A DNA stretch of 64,000 nt from CBDCVY01 sp965223245 (GTDB lineage Bacteria; Nitrospinota; Nitrospinia; Nitrospinales; Nitrospinaceae). The stretch spans positions 868,001 to 932,000 of the forward strand of contig CBDCVY010000013.1 of the NCBI GenBank assembly GCA_965223245.1, given 5' to 3'. Positions 7,551 through 17,304 of this stretch are shown here, piece by piece (the stretch's first letter is position 1; the number at the start of each line of letters is the position of its first letter). A program made the position numbers and the translations under genes. The notes under the pieces are model-generated. The model was not told the DNA's origin. It made no database searches and saw only the letters and a program-made list of their open reading frames with translations.

Positions 7551-10022
7551 ATGGAAACTACAACAGCTAAAGATACAGTAACTCTTACTATTGATGATAA
7601 AACAGTAACCGTTCCAAAGGGTATGGTGGTGGTGGATGCTGCTAAAACCGTGGATATCGAAATTCCTGTTTTTTGTTATCACGAAAAATTGGGGCCGTTT
7701 GGATGTTGCCGAATGTGTTTAGTAGAAGTTGAAAAAATGCCTAAGCTTACTACTGCATGCACCTTGCAGGTAAATGAAGGCATGGTTGTGAAAACCAATA
7801 CTCCTAAAGTAGAAAAAGCTCAGAAGGGAGTTTTGGAATTCACATTACTGAATCATCCTTTGGATTGCCCTGTGTGTGATAAGGGGGGCGAATGCCCTTT
7901 GCAGGATAACACTTTTAAGTTTGGTCCTGATACCACACGAATGGATTACGATAGGTTTAATCGTGATAAAGCGACTGACTTAAGTCCTGTGATAACTATT
8001 GACCGCGAACGTTGTATTGCTTGCCAACGCTGTACCCGCTATAGCGAAATTATTGAAAAAGACCAGGCTTTGGTAATGCGGCATCGTGGTTTTAAAAACC
8101 GAGTTTCTACGTTTAATGATGAACCTTATGACACTCGATTTTCGGGGAATGTTATTGATATTTGCCCTGTGGGTGCTCTAACTAATACCGAATTCAGGTT
8201 TTCTGCAAGATCTTGGGATTTAAATAATTCCAGTACACTTTGCGGGCACTGTGGTTGTAACTGCAATATGACTTTAGGGTCTCGCCTCAATGAAATGAAG
8301 CGAATTACCACACGACCTAATGACTTTGTAGATGATGGTTGGATTTGTGACAAGGCTCGTTGGGGATACAGTTTTACGAATAGTAAGAATAGAATTCAAT
8401 CAGCTCGAAAAAATTCGGAACCAATTTCAGTTAATGACGCTTGTAAGCAGGTAGCTCAAAAATTGAAAGAAATTGTGGAAAAACATGGTCCTAATAGTGT
8501 TGGATTCTTAGGATCTCCTTATGGATTGAATGAAGAATTATATTTATATCAAAAACTTTTCCGAGTGCAATTAGGTACAAATAATATTGATCACAAATAT
8601 TATGCAGATACTCCAGGGCTTCCGGTTCCACATTTAGATTTAGCCCAAATTGAGGAATGCAATTTAATTATTTTAATTGCAAGTGACCCAACAGAAGAGT
8701 TGCCAATTCTGGATCTCCGTTTGAAAAAAGCGGTGACCACTAAGGGAGTTAAGCTAGTTGTTCTTAATGACCAATCGACTTTAATGGATAAATATGCAAG
8801 CTTAACACTTAAATATAATGTGGGGTCGGGGTCTTTGGTTTATGAATCTTTAGCTGAAGCAGTTGGTGGGAATTTTTCATATCGAGATAGTTTGTTAAGT
8901 GAATCCGGAATTGAACCTACCCAAATTGATGTGTTGACTGAAAAAATTAAAACAGCGGGAAAAGTATGTTTTATTTATAATCCTGCGGCTCTCACTGGGA
9001 ACTCAGATAAATCCTTAAAGTTTATGCTGAACACTATGAGCGCTTTGCCAATAGAGGTGGGAGCGATTCCAGCAGCACCTGCGACTAATGCTTTAGGGGC
9101 GATGGATATGGGGACACTTCCGGACTATTATCCCGGGGGGATTTCTATTGCCAATTCAGAAGCTATTCAAAAACTATGGGGAGAAAACGCTCCATTAGAA
9201 CCAGGGTTAAGTGGCCCCAAACTTTTTCAAAAAGCTGAGGATGGTCAATTAAAAGCGTTAGTAATTTTTCGATCTAACCCTTTAATTGAGTTTCCTGGAG
9301 GCTCTCGAATAAAGGATGCTCTTCAAAAATTAGAGTTTGTAGTGGTTCACGATATTATGGAAACGGAAACCAGTCGTTTAGCCAATATAGTTATTCCTTC
9401 AAACGGACCTGGTTATGACGAAGGTACAACCACTAATATTGGGGGTAGGGTTCAATTGCGAAATAAGAGTTTAAACTCCGATAACCCTCCGGATTGGAAA
9501 GTAATCTCAAATATTGCTCAAGAATTGGGTGATGAAACGGTTTATAAAAATTGTGCGGCCATAACCAAAGAGATTTCTGAAAAAGTTCCTGGTTACGAGG
9601 AAATTATTAAGTCCAGTGTTAAAAAGGTAGGAAAAATTCGGGGGTCTATTGTTGATACTAATGGAACTCGACCCGATAGAGAAGATTTACCGGAACGACC
9701 GGCTAAAGATATGTTTCGACTTCGAGTGGCTAATTATTTATTTTGCCATGACAAGCTTATAGATGCTGAAAGTTCTTTAGCGCATAAATTTTTACCGTCT
9801 ACAGTATTTATTCATCCTGAAGATGCTAATAACCTAAGCCTGCAAGAGGGAGATTCAGTTGTATTAGTTTCCGGGGTACAGGAAGTAGGGGCACAAGTGG
9901 AGATTTCAGATAGGTGTAATCCCGGAGCGTTGGTATTACCCAAAATTTCTGATGAGCAAGGTGTGTTTTCCTTAGTTGATCCTGATCGGTCCATCCAATG
10001 GATAAGATTAAAAAAAGAATAA
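7551..10022 (+). CDS. nuoG: NADH-quinone oxidoreductase subunit G (75 kDa, multi Fe-S)
   Basis: NuoG wires electrons through the peripheral arm. In 823 residues it shows a [2Fe-2S] ferredoxin domain (Cys42, Cys53, Cys56, Cys70), the His/Cys N5-type site HPLDCPVCDKGGEC (His102, Cys106, Cys109, Cys115), and a [4Fe-4S] site Cys155-158-161 with Cys205 (CPVGAL). The C-terminal molybdopterin-oxidoreductase-like domain opens with CxxCxxxC (Cys231, Cys234, Cys238) plus Cys266. That is the off-pathway N7 cluster kept only in a subset of bacteria. The tail includes a molydopterin-dinucleotide-binding-like domain near 745-820. It is followed by nuoH after 24 bases. Confidence 0.96.
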   Translation: METTTAKDTVTLTIDDKTVTVPKGMVVVDAAKTVDIEIPVFCYHEKLGPFGCCRMCLVEVEKMPKLTTACTLQVNEGMVVKTNTPKVEKAQKGVLEFTLLNHPLDCPVCDKGGECPLQDNTFKFGPDTTRMDYDRFNRDKATDLSPVITIDRERCIACQRCTRYSEIIEKDQALVMRHRGFKNRVSTFNDEPYDTRFSGNVIDICPVGALTNTEFRFSARSWDLNNSSTLCGHCGCNCNMTLGSRLNEMKRITTRPNDFVDDGWICDKARWGYSFTNSKNRIQSARKNSEPISVNDACKQVAQKLKEIVEKHGPNSVGFLGSPYGLNEELYLYQKLFRVQLGTNNIDHKYYADTPGLPVPHLDLAQIEECNLIILIASDPTEELPILDLRLKKAVTTKGVKLVVLNDQSTLMDKYASLTLKYNVGSGSLVYESLAEAVGGNFSYRDSLLSESGIEPTQIDVLTEKIKTAGKVCFIYNPAALTGNSDKSLKFMLNTMSALPIEVGAIPAAPATNALGAMDMGTLPDYYPGGISIANSEAIQKLWGENAPLEPGLSGPKLFQKAEDGQLKALVIFRSNPLIEFPGGSRIKDALQKLEFVVVHDIMETETSRLANIVIPSNGPGYDEGTTTNIGGRVQLRNKSLNSDNPPDWKVISNIAQELGDETVYKNCAAITKEISEKVPGYEEIIKSSVKKVGKIRGSIVDTNGTRPDREDLPERPAKDMFRLRVANYLFCHDKLIDAESSLAHKFLPSTVFIHPEDANNLSLQEGDSVVLVSGVQEVGAQVEISDRCNPGALVLPKISDEQGVFSLVDPDRSIQWIRLKKE

Positions 10023-10046
10023 TTTATTACTGGTAGTGAGGATTCT

Positions 10047-11072
10047 TTGATAGACGATATTTTAGATTTTTTAGCTCCTTATAATTATTTAATTATTGGA
10101 GTCATTAAGGCTGTGGTGATTGCAGTGGCCTTGATGACTTGTGTCCCGGGTTTAGTCTGGCTGGAGCGGCGTTTAATGGGACGATTTCAAGTTCGTTTAG
10201 GGCCGAATAGAGTAGGTCCCTTGGGATTAGGGCAAGCTTTTGCTGATTCTATAAAGCTTTTATTTAAAGAATCTATTGTTCAAAAATCTGCGGATAGATT
10301 TTTGTTTTACTTGGCTCCGTCTATTGTGGTTTTTACTGCCATTGTTACTTTTTCAGCGGTCCCCTTTGGCGACCCTATAGAAATTGGTGGTGAATCCATT
10401 GGGCTTTGGGGGGCAAATTTAAATATAGGTCTACTTTTTATATTTGCAGTGAGCTCCATGGGGATTTACGGAATTGTGATCGCGGGTTTTTCCTCAAACA
10501 ACAAATATTCATTGATGGGTGGGTTGCGATCATCTGCTCAAATGATCAGTTATGAATTGACATTAGGGTTGTCTGCTCTAAGTGTGATAATAATGTCCGG
10601 CTCTTTAAACTTGGTGGATGTGGTTCATAGTCAAAATGACTATCCTTATATATTGATTATGCCATTTGCGTTTTTGCTGTTTTTTATATCAGGTGTTGCA
10701 GAAACCAACCGCGCTCCTTTTGATTTGCCGGAAGCAGAGCAGGAATTGGTGGCTGGTTTTTTCACGGAATATTCAGGAATGAAATTTGCCATGTTTTTCA
10801 TGGGTGAATATATAAATATGATTACCATGAGTGCACTGATCACCATTTTATTTTTAGGTGGTTGGAATTCTTATATTCCCGGATTTGATGTTCCTATTTT
10901 GATATTTGTTGCAAAAGTTTTTATGTTGGTATGTGTTTTTATTTGGTTGCGGTCAACTTTTCCTCGTATTCGTTATGATCGCTTAATGACGTTTGGCTGG
11001 AAAGTATTATTACCCATTGCCATTGTTAATATGTTGGCTTATGGAGCGCTTAAAGTTTTTTTAGTTTCTTGA
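10047..11072 (+). CDS. nuoH: NADH-quinone oxidoreductase subunit H
   Basis: NuoH is the membrane subunit that joins the quinone chamber to the proton-pumping arm. The 341-residue protein has about eight transmembrane helices and both signature loops: ERRLMGRFQVRLGPNRVGP (40-58) and ETNRAPFDLPEAE (219-231), the latter rich in essential acidic residues. The start codon is TTG at 10047, with GTGAGGA a few bases upstream. nuoI follows immediately. Confidence 0.96.
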   Translation: MIDDILDFLAPYNYLIIGVIKAVVIAVALMTCVPGLVWLERRLMGRFQVRLGPNRVGPLGLGQAFADSIKLLFKESIVQKSADRFLFYLAPSIVVFTAIVTFSAVPFGDPIEIGGESIGLWGANLNIGLLFIFAVSSMGIYGIVIAGFSSNNKYSLMGGLRSSAQMISYELTLGLSALSVIIMSGSLNLVDVVHSQNDYPYILIMPFAFLLFFISGVAETNRAPFDLPEAEQELVAGFFTEYSGMKFAMFFMGEYINMITMSALITILFLGGWNSYIPGFDVPILIFVAKVFMLVCVFIWLRSTFPRIRYDRLMTFGWKVLLPIAIVNMLAYGALKVFLVS

Positions 11073-11082
11073 GGGATTGATT

Positions 11083-11580
11083 ATGATACAAGCTGTATTT
11101 AGTGGTGCTAAAAATTTGTTAATCGGCTTGGGTGTTACCTTCAAAAATATGTTGTCTAAGCCCACGACTGTCTGCTACCCGGAAGTAAAAAGAGAAATGC
11201 CTTCTCGATATCGAGGACGACATTTTTTAAATAGAGATGAAGAGGGCCTGGAGAACTGTGTAGGTTGTAGCTTGTGCTCAGTCAACTGTCCTGTGGGATG
11301 TATTCATGTGGTTGCTGCTGAGAATGATCCTGAAAATCCGGTTTCAAAAGGCGAACGCTATGCAGAGGTTTATGAAATAAATTTGTTACGCTGTATTTAT
11401 TGTGGATATTGTGAAGAAGCATGTCCCGTGGATGCGGTAGTTTTACGCGAGCATTATGAGTTGGCTGATTACAATAGGAAAAACTATATCGCAACAAAAG
11501 AGGACTTGTTGGTTTACCCTGAGCCGAATCAATTTCGCGTTAATTTTCTGGGTAATACTGAAGTGGTCAATAAGAAATAA
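11083..11580 (+). CDS. nuoI: NADH-quinone oxidoreductase subunit I (2x 4Fe-4S)
   Basis: NuoI carries the N6a and N6b [4Fe-4S] clusters of the peripheral arm. Two ferredoxin motifs are visible: Cys59, 62, 65, 69 (CVGCSLCSVNC) and Cys104, 107, 110, 114 (CIYCGYCEEAC). I chose the ATG at 11083, seven bases after GAGGG (11071-11075); a TTG at 11077 in the same frame would lie too close to that site. The 165-residue length is normal. The 85-base gap to nuoJ is the largest inside the nuo cluster. Confidence 0.95.
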   Translation: MIQAVFSGAKNLLIGLGVTFKNMLSKPTTVCYPEVKREMPSRYRGRHFLNRDEEGLENCVGCSLCSVNCPVGCIHVVAAENDPENPVSKGERYAEVYEINLLRCIYCGYCEEACPVDAVVLREHYELADYNRKNYIATKEDLLVYPEPNQFRVNFLGNTEVVNKK

Positions 11581-11665
11581 CCGGTTTGTGTTTGATGAAT
11601 AAAGCAGAAGGATGGGGAGATTTTTTTGCTTTGCTTTCTACCTAATATAGGAGGAGGAAAATACG

Positions 11666-12253
11666 GTGTGGGAAACCTTAGAACAGGCAATGAACTTTGC
11701 TTTGGACCGGGATGTTGTTTTTGGTCTTTTTGAGCAAGGTTTTGTTTTTATTATTGGAATGACTGCCGTTCTAGCCAGCCTGGGAGTTGTGCTTTGTTCT
11801 TCTGCTATCTATAGCGCTTTATTTCTCATTGGAAATATGATTTGTCTGGCGCTCCTTTTTCTTTTTTATAATGCTGAGTTTTTAGCTGCGGTACAGGTAG
11901 TGGTGTATGCCGGAGCGGTTATGATTTTATTTCTTTTCATCATTGCTTTGCTGGGAGCAAAGAAGGAAAAAAAGGATCTTTCTTTTGAAAACTTGATGGG
12001 CCTTGGTTTTGTCGGTTTATTATTTTGTGAATTGTTGATGACTTTGGCAGTGGGCCCTACAAAACAAGAGATTGGGAAAGTCACTCCTGAAGTGATTTCG
12101 CAAGTGGGTAGCGCAAAGGCCATTGGGATAGAACTTTTTTCAAATTATTTGGTTCCCTTTGAATTAGCCTCATTTTTATTACTGGTAGCTGCTGTAGGAA
12201 TTATTTGCCTGGCAAAATTTAACTTTCATCCCTTTCGAAAGCGAGTGAGGTAA
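11666..12253 (+). CDS. nuoJ: NADH-quinone oxidoreductase subunit J
   Basis: NuoJ is a membrane subunit with about five helices that links NuoH to the antiporter-like subunits. The 195-residue protein has the conserved core around AEFLAAVQVVVYAGAVMIL (residues ~71-89), which contains the pi-bulge helix of the family. The start is GTG at 11666, with a very strong Shine-Dalgarno GGAGGAGG upstream (11650-11657). An independent strong site after the 85-base gap suggests translation is re-initiated here. nuoK starts 2 bases after the stop. Confidence 0.95.
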   Translation: MWETLEQAMNFALDRDVVFGLFEQGFVFIIGMTAVLASLGVVLCSSAIYSALFLIGNMICLALLFLFYNAEFLAAVQVVVYAGAVMILFLFIIALLGAKKEKKDLSFENLMGLGFVGLLFCELLMTLAVGPTKQEIGKVTPEVISQVGSAKAIGIELFSNYLVPFELASFLLLVAAVGIICLAKFNFHPFRKRVR

Positions 12254-12255
12254 CT

Positions 12256-12555
12256 ATGGGCGAATCCTTTGTCTTGTTTGTCAGCGCATCAATTTTTTCA
12301 ATTGGTGCGGTTGGGTTTGTGATTCGGAAGAATCCATTGGTGATGTTTATGTCTGTTGAGCTTATGCTCAACTCCGTGAACTTTTTACTGATTGCATACT
12401 CAAATTTTCTATCGGGTTTGGACGGGCAGATTTTTGCTCTAATGATAATGACGGTTGCGGCCGCGGAAGTGGTTGTCGGCTTAGCAATAATTCTTACGAT
12501 TTTTCGAACCCGTCATGATCTTAATGTTGATCACATAAATGTTTTGAAGGGATAA
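12256..12555 (+). CDS. nuoK: NADH-quinone oxidoreductase subunit K
   Basis: NuoK is a three-helix membrane subunit homologous to MrpC. The 99-residue protein shows the conserved Glu in helix 2 (MSVELMLNSVNF, about 33-44) and a second Glu in AAAEVVVGLAI (about 68-78), both needed for proton translocation in characterised enzymes. Length is exactly typical. It is separated from nuoL by 4 bases. Confidence 0.96.
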   Translation: MGESFVLFVSASIFSIGAVGFVIRKNPLVMFMSVELMLNSVNFLLIAYSNFLSGLDGQIFALMIMTVAAAEVVVGLAIILTIFRTRHDLNVDHINVLKG

Positions 12556-12559
12556 AACT

Positions 12560-14431
12560 TTGTATCCACATGCTTGGTTGATATTAGCTCTACCTATGAT
12601 TGGGTTTATTGCTCTCAGTTGGTATGGCGAGAACTATTCTAAAAAAGCAGTCGGAATTTTTGCTTCGGCAATGGTAGGAGGTGCTTTTTTAGTTACGTTA
12701 ATTATTTTAGCGAGTATTAGCGGACATGATTCAGGGCAAAGTGTTCACCATGTGGAAACTCTCTATCCCTGGGTAGTCTCTGACGGATTCAAGCTTAATG
12801 TTGCGATATTAGTGGATCCTCTTTCCATATTTATGCTCTTGGTAGTCACCGGTGTGGGATTTTTGATTCATGTATATTCAATAGGATATATGCATGAGGA
12901 TCCGGAATACAGCCGCTTTTTCTCCTATATGAATCTGTTCATATTTGCCATGTGTTTGTTAGTGTTGGCGGTTGATTTCTTTTTTCTAATTGTCGGTTGG
13001 GCCTTAGTAGGATTGGCTTCTTACTTATTGATTGGATTTTGGTCGGAGAAGAAAAGTGCAGTGTTAGCGGCACGTAAAGCATTTGTTATGAATGTCATTG
13101 GCGATGTGGGGATGGTAATTGCCGCCTTTATTATTTTTGAAAATTTTGGAACGTTAAATTATGTAGATGTTTTTCAGGCGGCTCCTGATAGATTTCTTCC
13201 CAATGATGATGGAGCCCTATTGATCACCTTGCTTTTGCTGGTAGGAGCTTTTGCTAAATCTGCTCAGTTACCTTTACACACATGGCTACCCGATGCGATG
13301 GAAGGTCCGACCCCAGTGAGTGCTCTTATTCATGCCGCGACAATGGTAACAGCAGGTGTATATTTGGTGGCTCGATGTAATGTTCTATTTATGCTGGCTC
13401 CTTATGTAATGTATTTCGTTGCAGGGGTTGGTGCAATTACTGCGATTTTTGCTGGGTCCATGGCGATGGTTCAATATGACATCAAACGAGTTATTGCTTA
13501 CTCGACGATGAGCCAAATTGGATATATGTTTTTAGCTGTTGGTGTAGGGGTTTTCAGTGTTGGCATGTTTCATCTAATGACTCATGCTTTTTTTAAAGCA
13601 CTGTTGTTTTTAGGAGCTGGAAGCGTAATCCATTCATTAAATGGGGAACAGGATATTCGAAAAATGGGCGGTTTGGTAAAAGCTATGCCTATTACATTTG
13701 CAACATTTCTGATTGCTTCATTAGCGCTGTCTGGTTTTCCATTGACTGCCGGGTTTTTTAGTAAAGAGGCAATCATAATGAATTCCTTTTATGCTGAATA
13801 TGGAAATATATTCTTCTGGGTTATTGCAATAACAGGTGCAGGAATGACCGGGTTTTATACTTTTAGATTATTCTTTTATACCTTCCCCGGACAAAATCGG
13901 ATGCCCGGTTCCCATCCTCATGAATCTCCCTGGATAATGGCAGGACCTTTAGTGATTCTTGCAGCATTATCACTATTCGGTGGTGTTTTAGGCCATTGGG
14001 CTCATGAGTTCTTGGCTCCTGTTTTTGGTGGGACGATTCCTGTACATCATGAGGATGGATTATTGGAAACGGTGGCAGTGACTGTTGCCCTGCTTGGCAT
14101 TCTTTCTGCCGTTCCTTTGTATATGACAGGTAAAGATCAACTGGCTTTTGCTAAACAAATGTTTGCGCCACTATATGATGTTCTTTTCAATAAATATTAT
14201 ATAGATGAAATTTATGATTTTTTCATTGTCAAACCAGTGAAAGCTATTGGTGCTTTTTTCGAATCGCATGCAGAAAACAAAGGTATTGATTTCACTGTTG
14301 ATCAAGTCGGGGAACAAGTTCGCGAGGTAAGTAAAGGAATAAGTTTTTGGCAAACAGGAAAAGTCAGAACGTATGCCCTTAATATCGTTGCTGGAATGGT
14401 CACGGTACTATTGTTTGTGATTTTTATTTAG
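12560..14431 (+). CDS. nuoL: NADH-quinone oxidoreductase subunit L
   Basis: NuoL is the distal antiporter-like proton pump of complex I, with a long C-terminal amphipathic helix lying along the membrane arm. The 623-residue product has ~14 core transmembrane helices and the conserved helices WALVGLASYLLIGFW and LPLHTWLPDAMEGPTPVSAL. It also has the HAFFKALLFLGAGSVIH block. The last ~100 residues include YNKYYIDEIYDF-type sequence and a final hydrophobic helix, as in complete NuoL. The start codon is TTG. Confidence 0.96.
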   Translation: MYPHAWLILALPMIGFIALSWYGENYSKKAVGIFASAMVGGAFLVTLIILASISGHDSGQSVHHVETLYPWVVSDGFKLNVAILVDPLSIFMLLVVTGVGFLIHVYSIGYMHEDPEYSRFFSYMNLFIFAMCLLVLAVDFFFLIVGWALVGLASYLLIGFWSEKKSAVLAARKAFVMNVIGDVGMVIAAFIIFENFGTLNYVDVFQAAPDRFLPNDDGALLITLLLLVGAFAKSAQLPLHTWLPDAMEGPTPVSALIHAATMVTAGVYLVARCNVLFMLAPYVMYFVAGVGAITAIFAGSMAMVQYDIKRVIAYSTMSQIGYMFLAVGVGVFSVGMFHLMTHAFFKALLFLGAGSVIHSLNGEQDIRKMGGLVKAMPITFATFLIASLALSGFPLTAGFFSKEAIIMNSFYAEYGNIFFWVIAITGAGMTGFYTFRLFFYTFPGQNRMPGSHPHESPWIMAGPLVILAALSLFGGVLGHWAHEFLAPVFGGTIPVHHEDGLLETVAVTVALLGILSAVPLYMTGKDQLAFAKQMFAPLYDVLFNKYYIDEIYDFFIVKPVKAIGAFFESHAENKGIDFTVDQVGEQVREVSKGISFWQTGKVRTYALNIVAGMVTVLLFVIFI

Positions 14432-14450
14432 TTTAGGGAAAATTTTTTAA

Positions 14451-15971
14451 ATGTTATCTGCGATTATATTTCTTCCTTTAGTGACAGCGATCGTTATTTT
14501 AACGATGTCAGAGGATAAGAATGTTTCCATTCGGAGATTGGCTGAAATGGCTGCCTTTCTTTCTTTTATAGGGACATTGTTTTTAGCATATACCTTTGAT
14601 TCCTCTACTGGTGAAATGCAATTTGTGAACTCATTTCATTGGGTTTCCATTTTGCACATAAACTTTAAGGTAGGAGTGGATGGCATAAGTCTATGGCTTT
14701 TGGTTCTCACTGCATTTTTAGGTATCCTCGCTATTCGGTTTGCTGATCCTCATCAAAAAAACTTTCGCAACTTTATTGCACTTACTCTTATGTTAGAGGC
14801 AGGCACCTTAGGAGTATTTGTAGCTTTAGATACGGTCTTGTTTTACGTTTTTTGGGAATTAATGCTAATTCCAACATATTTTCTGATTGGGTTTTGGGGA
14901 GAAGGAGAGCGGGTTTATGCAACCACCAAGTTTGTCATTTACACACTTGTGGGCAGTTTATTGATGTTAGTGGGTATCATTTGGATAACCGTAATCCACT
15001 TTCAAGCAACGGGACATTTGAGTTTTGACCTGGTAACACTTGTGCATACAGAAATGCCAAAAAATGAGCAGCTTTATATGTTCATATTTTTCTTTCTAGC
15101 ATTTGCTATAAAGGTTCCCATTTTCCCTTTTCATAGTTGGCTTCCACACACTTATAAATCCTGTCCGATTTCAACTTTAATATTATTAACGGGGGCTATG
15201 TCTAAAACAGGTGCCTATGGATTGATAAGGTTTTGTGTTCCTTTGTTCCCTGAAGCCATGTCGGACTGGGCTCTTTGGATAGGAACTATGGCGGCAGGTG
15301 GAATTGTTTACGGAGCATGGATTGCTGTTGCTCAAAAAGATATTAAATCTATTGTTGCTTATTCCAGTATTAGCCATTTAGGATTCATAGCATTAGGTAT
15401 TTTTGCGCTTAATGGCAAGGGTGTTGAGGGGAGTGTTTTGCAAATGGTTAATCATGGAATCATAGCTTCTGCTTTATTTATTATTGTTGGAATTGTAGAA
15501 CAAAGAACAGGAACGAGAGATATAAATAAGCTCTCTGGCCTGAAAAAATCTATGCCTGTTCTATATGGTATTTTTATGCTGATAATGCTGGCTGCCCTGG
15601 GTCTCCCTGGGCTGAATGGGTTCGTTGGTGAATTTCTGATTTTGATTGGCGTTTGGACGTCTACCATACTAGAACAACTTTCTGCGGTCTATGTAGTGTT
15701 GGCATGCTTGGCAATTGTTTTTGCCTCAATTTATATGCTTTTTATGTTTCAAGGAACAATGCAGGAAAAACCAATGGATGTATCTGAAAACGTTCGAGAT
15801 CTAAATTCCAATGAGGTTGGCCTTCTAATTCCCGCATGTGTTTTGGTGGTTGTTATTGGACTGTACCCAAAACCACTTATTGATCTCGTCTCACCTTCTG
15901 CAGACCATGTTTTGACAGTTAAGAAGACTGTTAAGCTCTTTTCCGCCGGTTCAGACCATGGTGGACATTAA
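14451..15971 (+). CDS. nuoM: NADH-quinone oxidoreductase subunit M
   Basis: NuoM is the middle antiporter-like proton pump of complex I. The 506-residue protein has ~14 transmembrane helices, with the conserved FYVFWELMLIPTYFLIGFWG (~130-149), the PIFPFHSWLPHTYKSCP region (~225-241) and the discontinuous-helix region AYSSISHLGFIALG. It is the last nuo gene. NuoN normally follows it, but here sfsA begins 26 bases downstream and no nuoN is found in the window. It is not a fused or misnamed NuoN, because its length and N-terminal helices are those of NuoM. Confidence 0.96.
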   Translation: MLSAIIFLPLVTAIVILTMSEDKNVSIRRLAEMAAFLSFIGTLFLAYTFDSSTGEMQFVNSFHWVSILHINFKVGVDGISLWLLVLTAFLGILAIRFADPHQKNFRNFIALTLMLEAGTLGVFVALDTVLFYVFWELMLIPTYFLIGFWGEGERVYATTKFVIYTLVGSLLMLVGIIWITVIHFQATGHLSFDLVTLVHTEMPKNEQLYMFIFFFLAFAIKVPIFPFHSWLPHTYKSCPISTLILLTGAMSKTGAYGLIRFCVPLFPEAMSDWALWIGTMAAGGIVYGAWIAVAQKDIKSIVAYSSISHLGFIALGIFALNGKGVEGSVLQMVNHGIIASALFIIVGIVEQRTGTRDINKLSGLKKSMPVLYGIFMLIMLAALGLPGLNGFVGEFLILIGVWTSTILEQLSAVYVVLACLAIVFASIYMLFMFQGTMQEKPMDVSENVRDLNSNEVGLLIPACVLVVVIGLYPKPLIDLVSPSADHVLTVKKTVKLFSAGSDHGGH

Positions 15972-15997
15972 TTCCGACATACCAGATTGTTAATATT

Positions 15998-16687
15998 ATG
16001 AAACTTGGGGAAACCATGGTAGATGCCCTGTTCATTGAACGTCCTAACAGGTATATTGCATATGTAGAGTTAGATGGAAAGAGGGTGGCGGCTCATGTCC
16101 CGGACCCGGGGAGATTGCCAGGACTCATGATTCCCAAACGGAGAGTTCGCCTGATTTATCAGCCTGGACCAAAGAGAAAAACTGATTATTCTTTGGTATT
16201 GGTTCGTCATGGATCAATTTGGGTCTCTGTGTTTCCATCGTTTGCTAATAACTTGGTGGGGGATGCGCTAGATCGAAAAAATTTAGAGGGATTTAAAGGT
16301 TATGATTCATTTTCGAGGGAAGTCAAGGAAGGAAATAGTCGTTTTGATTTTAAACTCATTTTTCCACAAGGGCCTCTTTTTTTAGAGGTCAAGTCTGTAA
16401 GCTTTGTCGAAAATAGTGTAGGGAAATTTCCTGATGCCCCAACTGAACGCGGACGAAAACATCTTAGAGAATTAATCCACTTAAAGCAAAAGGGATGTCA
16501 GTCTTCCGTCGCTTTTATTTCACAAAGATCCGATACACGTACTATTACTTCTAATGACGAGGTGGATCCTGAGTTTGGGAAAGTTTTGCGAGAAGCAGCA
16601 AGCAATGGAGTAGAGTTGTACGGATATAATTGTCGCGTAACTCCCTCTTCAGTATCTATAAACAAAAGAATACCTGTTGAGTTATGA
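15998..16687 (+). CDS. sfsA: SfsA-family protein (putative nuclease/regulator)
   Basis: SfsA was named for stimulating sugar fermentation in E. coli; the family has an OB-fold N-terminal part and a PD-(D/E)XK-like nuclease domain. The 229-residue protein shows family blocks RPNRYIAYVELDG (15-27), HVPDPGRLPGL (33-43), FLEVKSVSF (~128-136, containing the E-x-K of the nuclease-like site) and FPDAPTERGRKHLREL. It follows nuoM by 26 bases and may be read through from the nuo operon. It overlaps the convergent lipoprotein gene by six bases. The biochemical role is not settled in any organism. Confidence 0.92.
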   Translation: MKLGETMVDALFIERPNRYIAYVELDGKRVAAHVPDPGRLPGLMIPKRRVRLIYQPGPKRKTDYSLVLVRHGSIWVSVFPSFANNLVGDALDRKNLEGFKGYDSFSREVKEGNSRFDFKLIFPQGPLFLEVKSVSFVENSVGKFPDAPTERGRKHLRELIHLKQKGCQSSVAFISQRSDTRTITSNDEVDPEFGKVLREAASNGVELYGYNCRVTPSSVSINKRIPVEL

Positions 16688-17173
16688 GCCTTGCTCTGGC
16701 TCGGTAATGAAAGGGGTAAGGTTAGGTTCTATTTCCCATTTTTTTCCATTGTAATACCAATGTTGCTTGTGAACTTTAGTGCGAAGACGATTGTCAGGAA
16801 GTAATACGTAGCGATATCTTAATGTGATCACCACTTGGTTGAAATCTTTTTTTCGATTGGGTTTGTTCTCATTAATATCGACGATTTCACCATCTAATAA
16901 GTAAGTTTGGTCCAGGGGCTGGCTTCCAAAAAAAGATATTTTCTCGATCAGATTAAGATAATCCATTAAGTAATCTGCACGCATTTCTTTTTTTACAAAA
17001 GTAGCTCCACCGGTTTCGGATTTTCTTTCAAATGCGCTGTTATATACTCTTGTGGCCTCACTAAATTGTTCTAAACGTTTTTTGGGCAGGTTGGAACAGC
17101 CAATTCCCACAGTAAGAAATAATACCAAGATAGTTAAAATTTTTAATTCAAGTAGATATTTGTTGTGAATCAT
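16682..17173 (-). CDS. Predicted lipoprotein of unknown function
   Basis: This 163-residue protein has a long hydrophobic signal (about residues 8-25) and the lipobox-like TVGIG-C with Cys at 26, so it is probably lipid-anchored. The mature part contains a patch TYLLDGEIVDIN and later VVITLRYRYVLLPDNRLRTK, a beta-rich pattern. No family was recognised. It is convergent with sfsA (6-base overlap) and divergent from the methyltransferase gene, with 131 bases between the starts. Confidence 0.7.
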   Translation of the reverse strand: MIHNKYLLELKILTILVLFLTVGIGCSNLPKKRLEQFSEATRVYNSAFERKSETGGATFVKKEMRADYLMDYLNLIEKISFFGSQPLDQTYLLDGEIVDINENKPNRKKDFNQVVITLRYRYVLLPDNRLRTKVHKQHWYYNGKKWEIEPNLTPFITEPEQGS

Positions 17174-17304
17174 GGATGGACCTCATGTGGTAAGATTACT
17201 TTGTAACTTAATAAATAAAGCGAGGAGCAAATCTCTTCATATAAAAAGTATAAAAGCTACTTTGAATTAGGGCAAGAGGTGGTGCAAAAAAAAGGAACTA
17301 ACTT

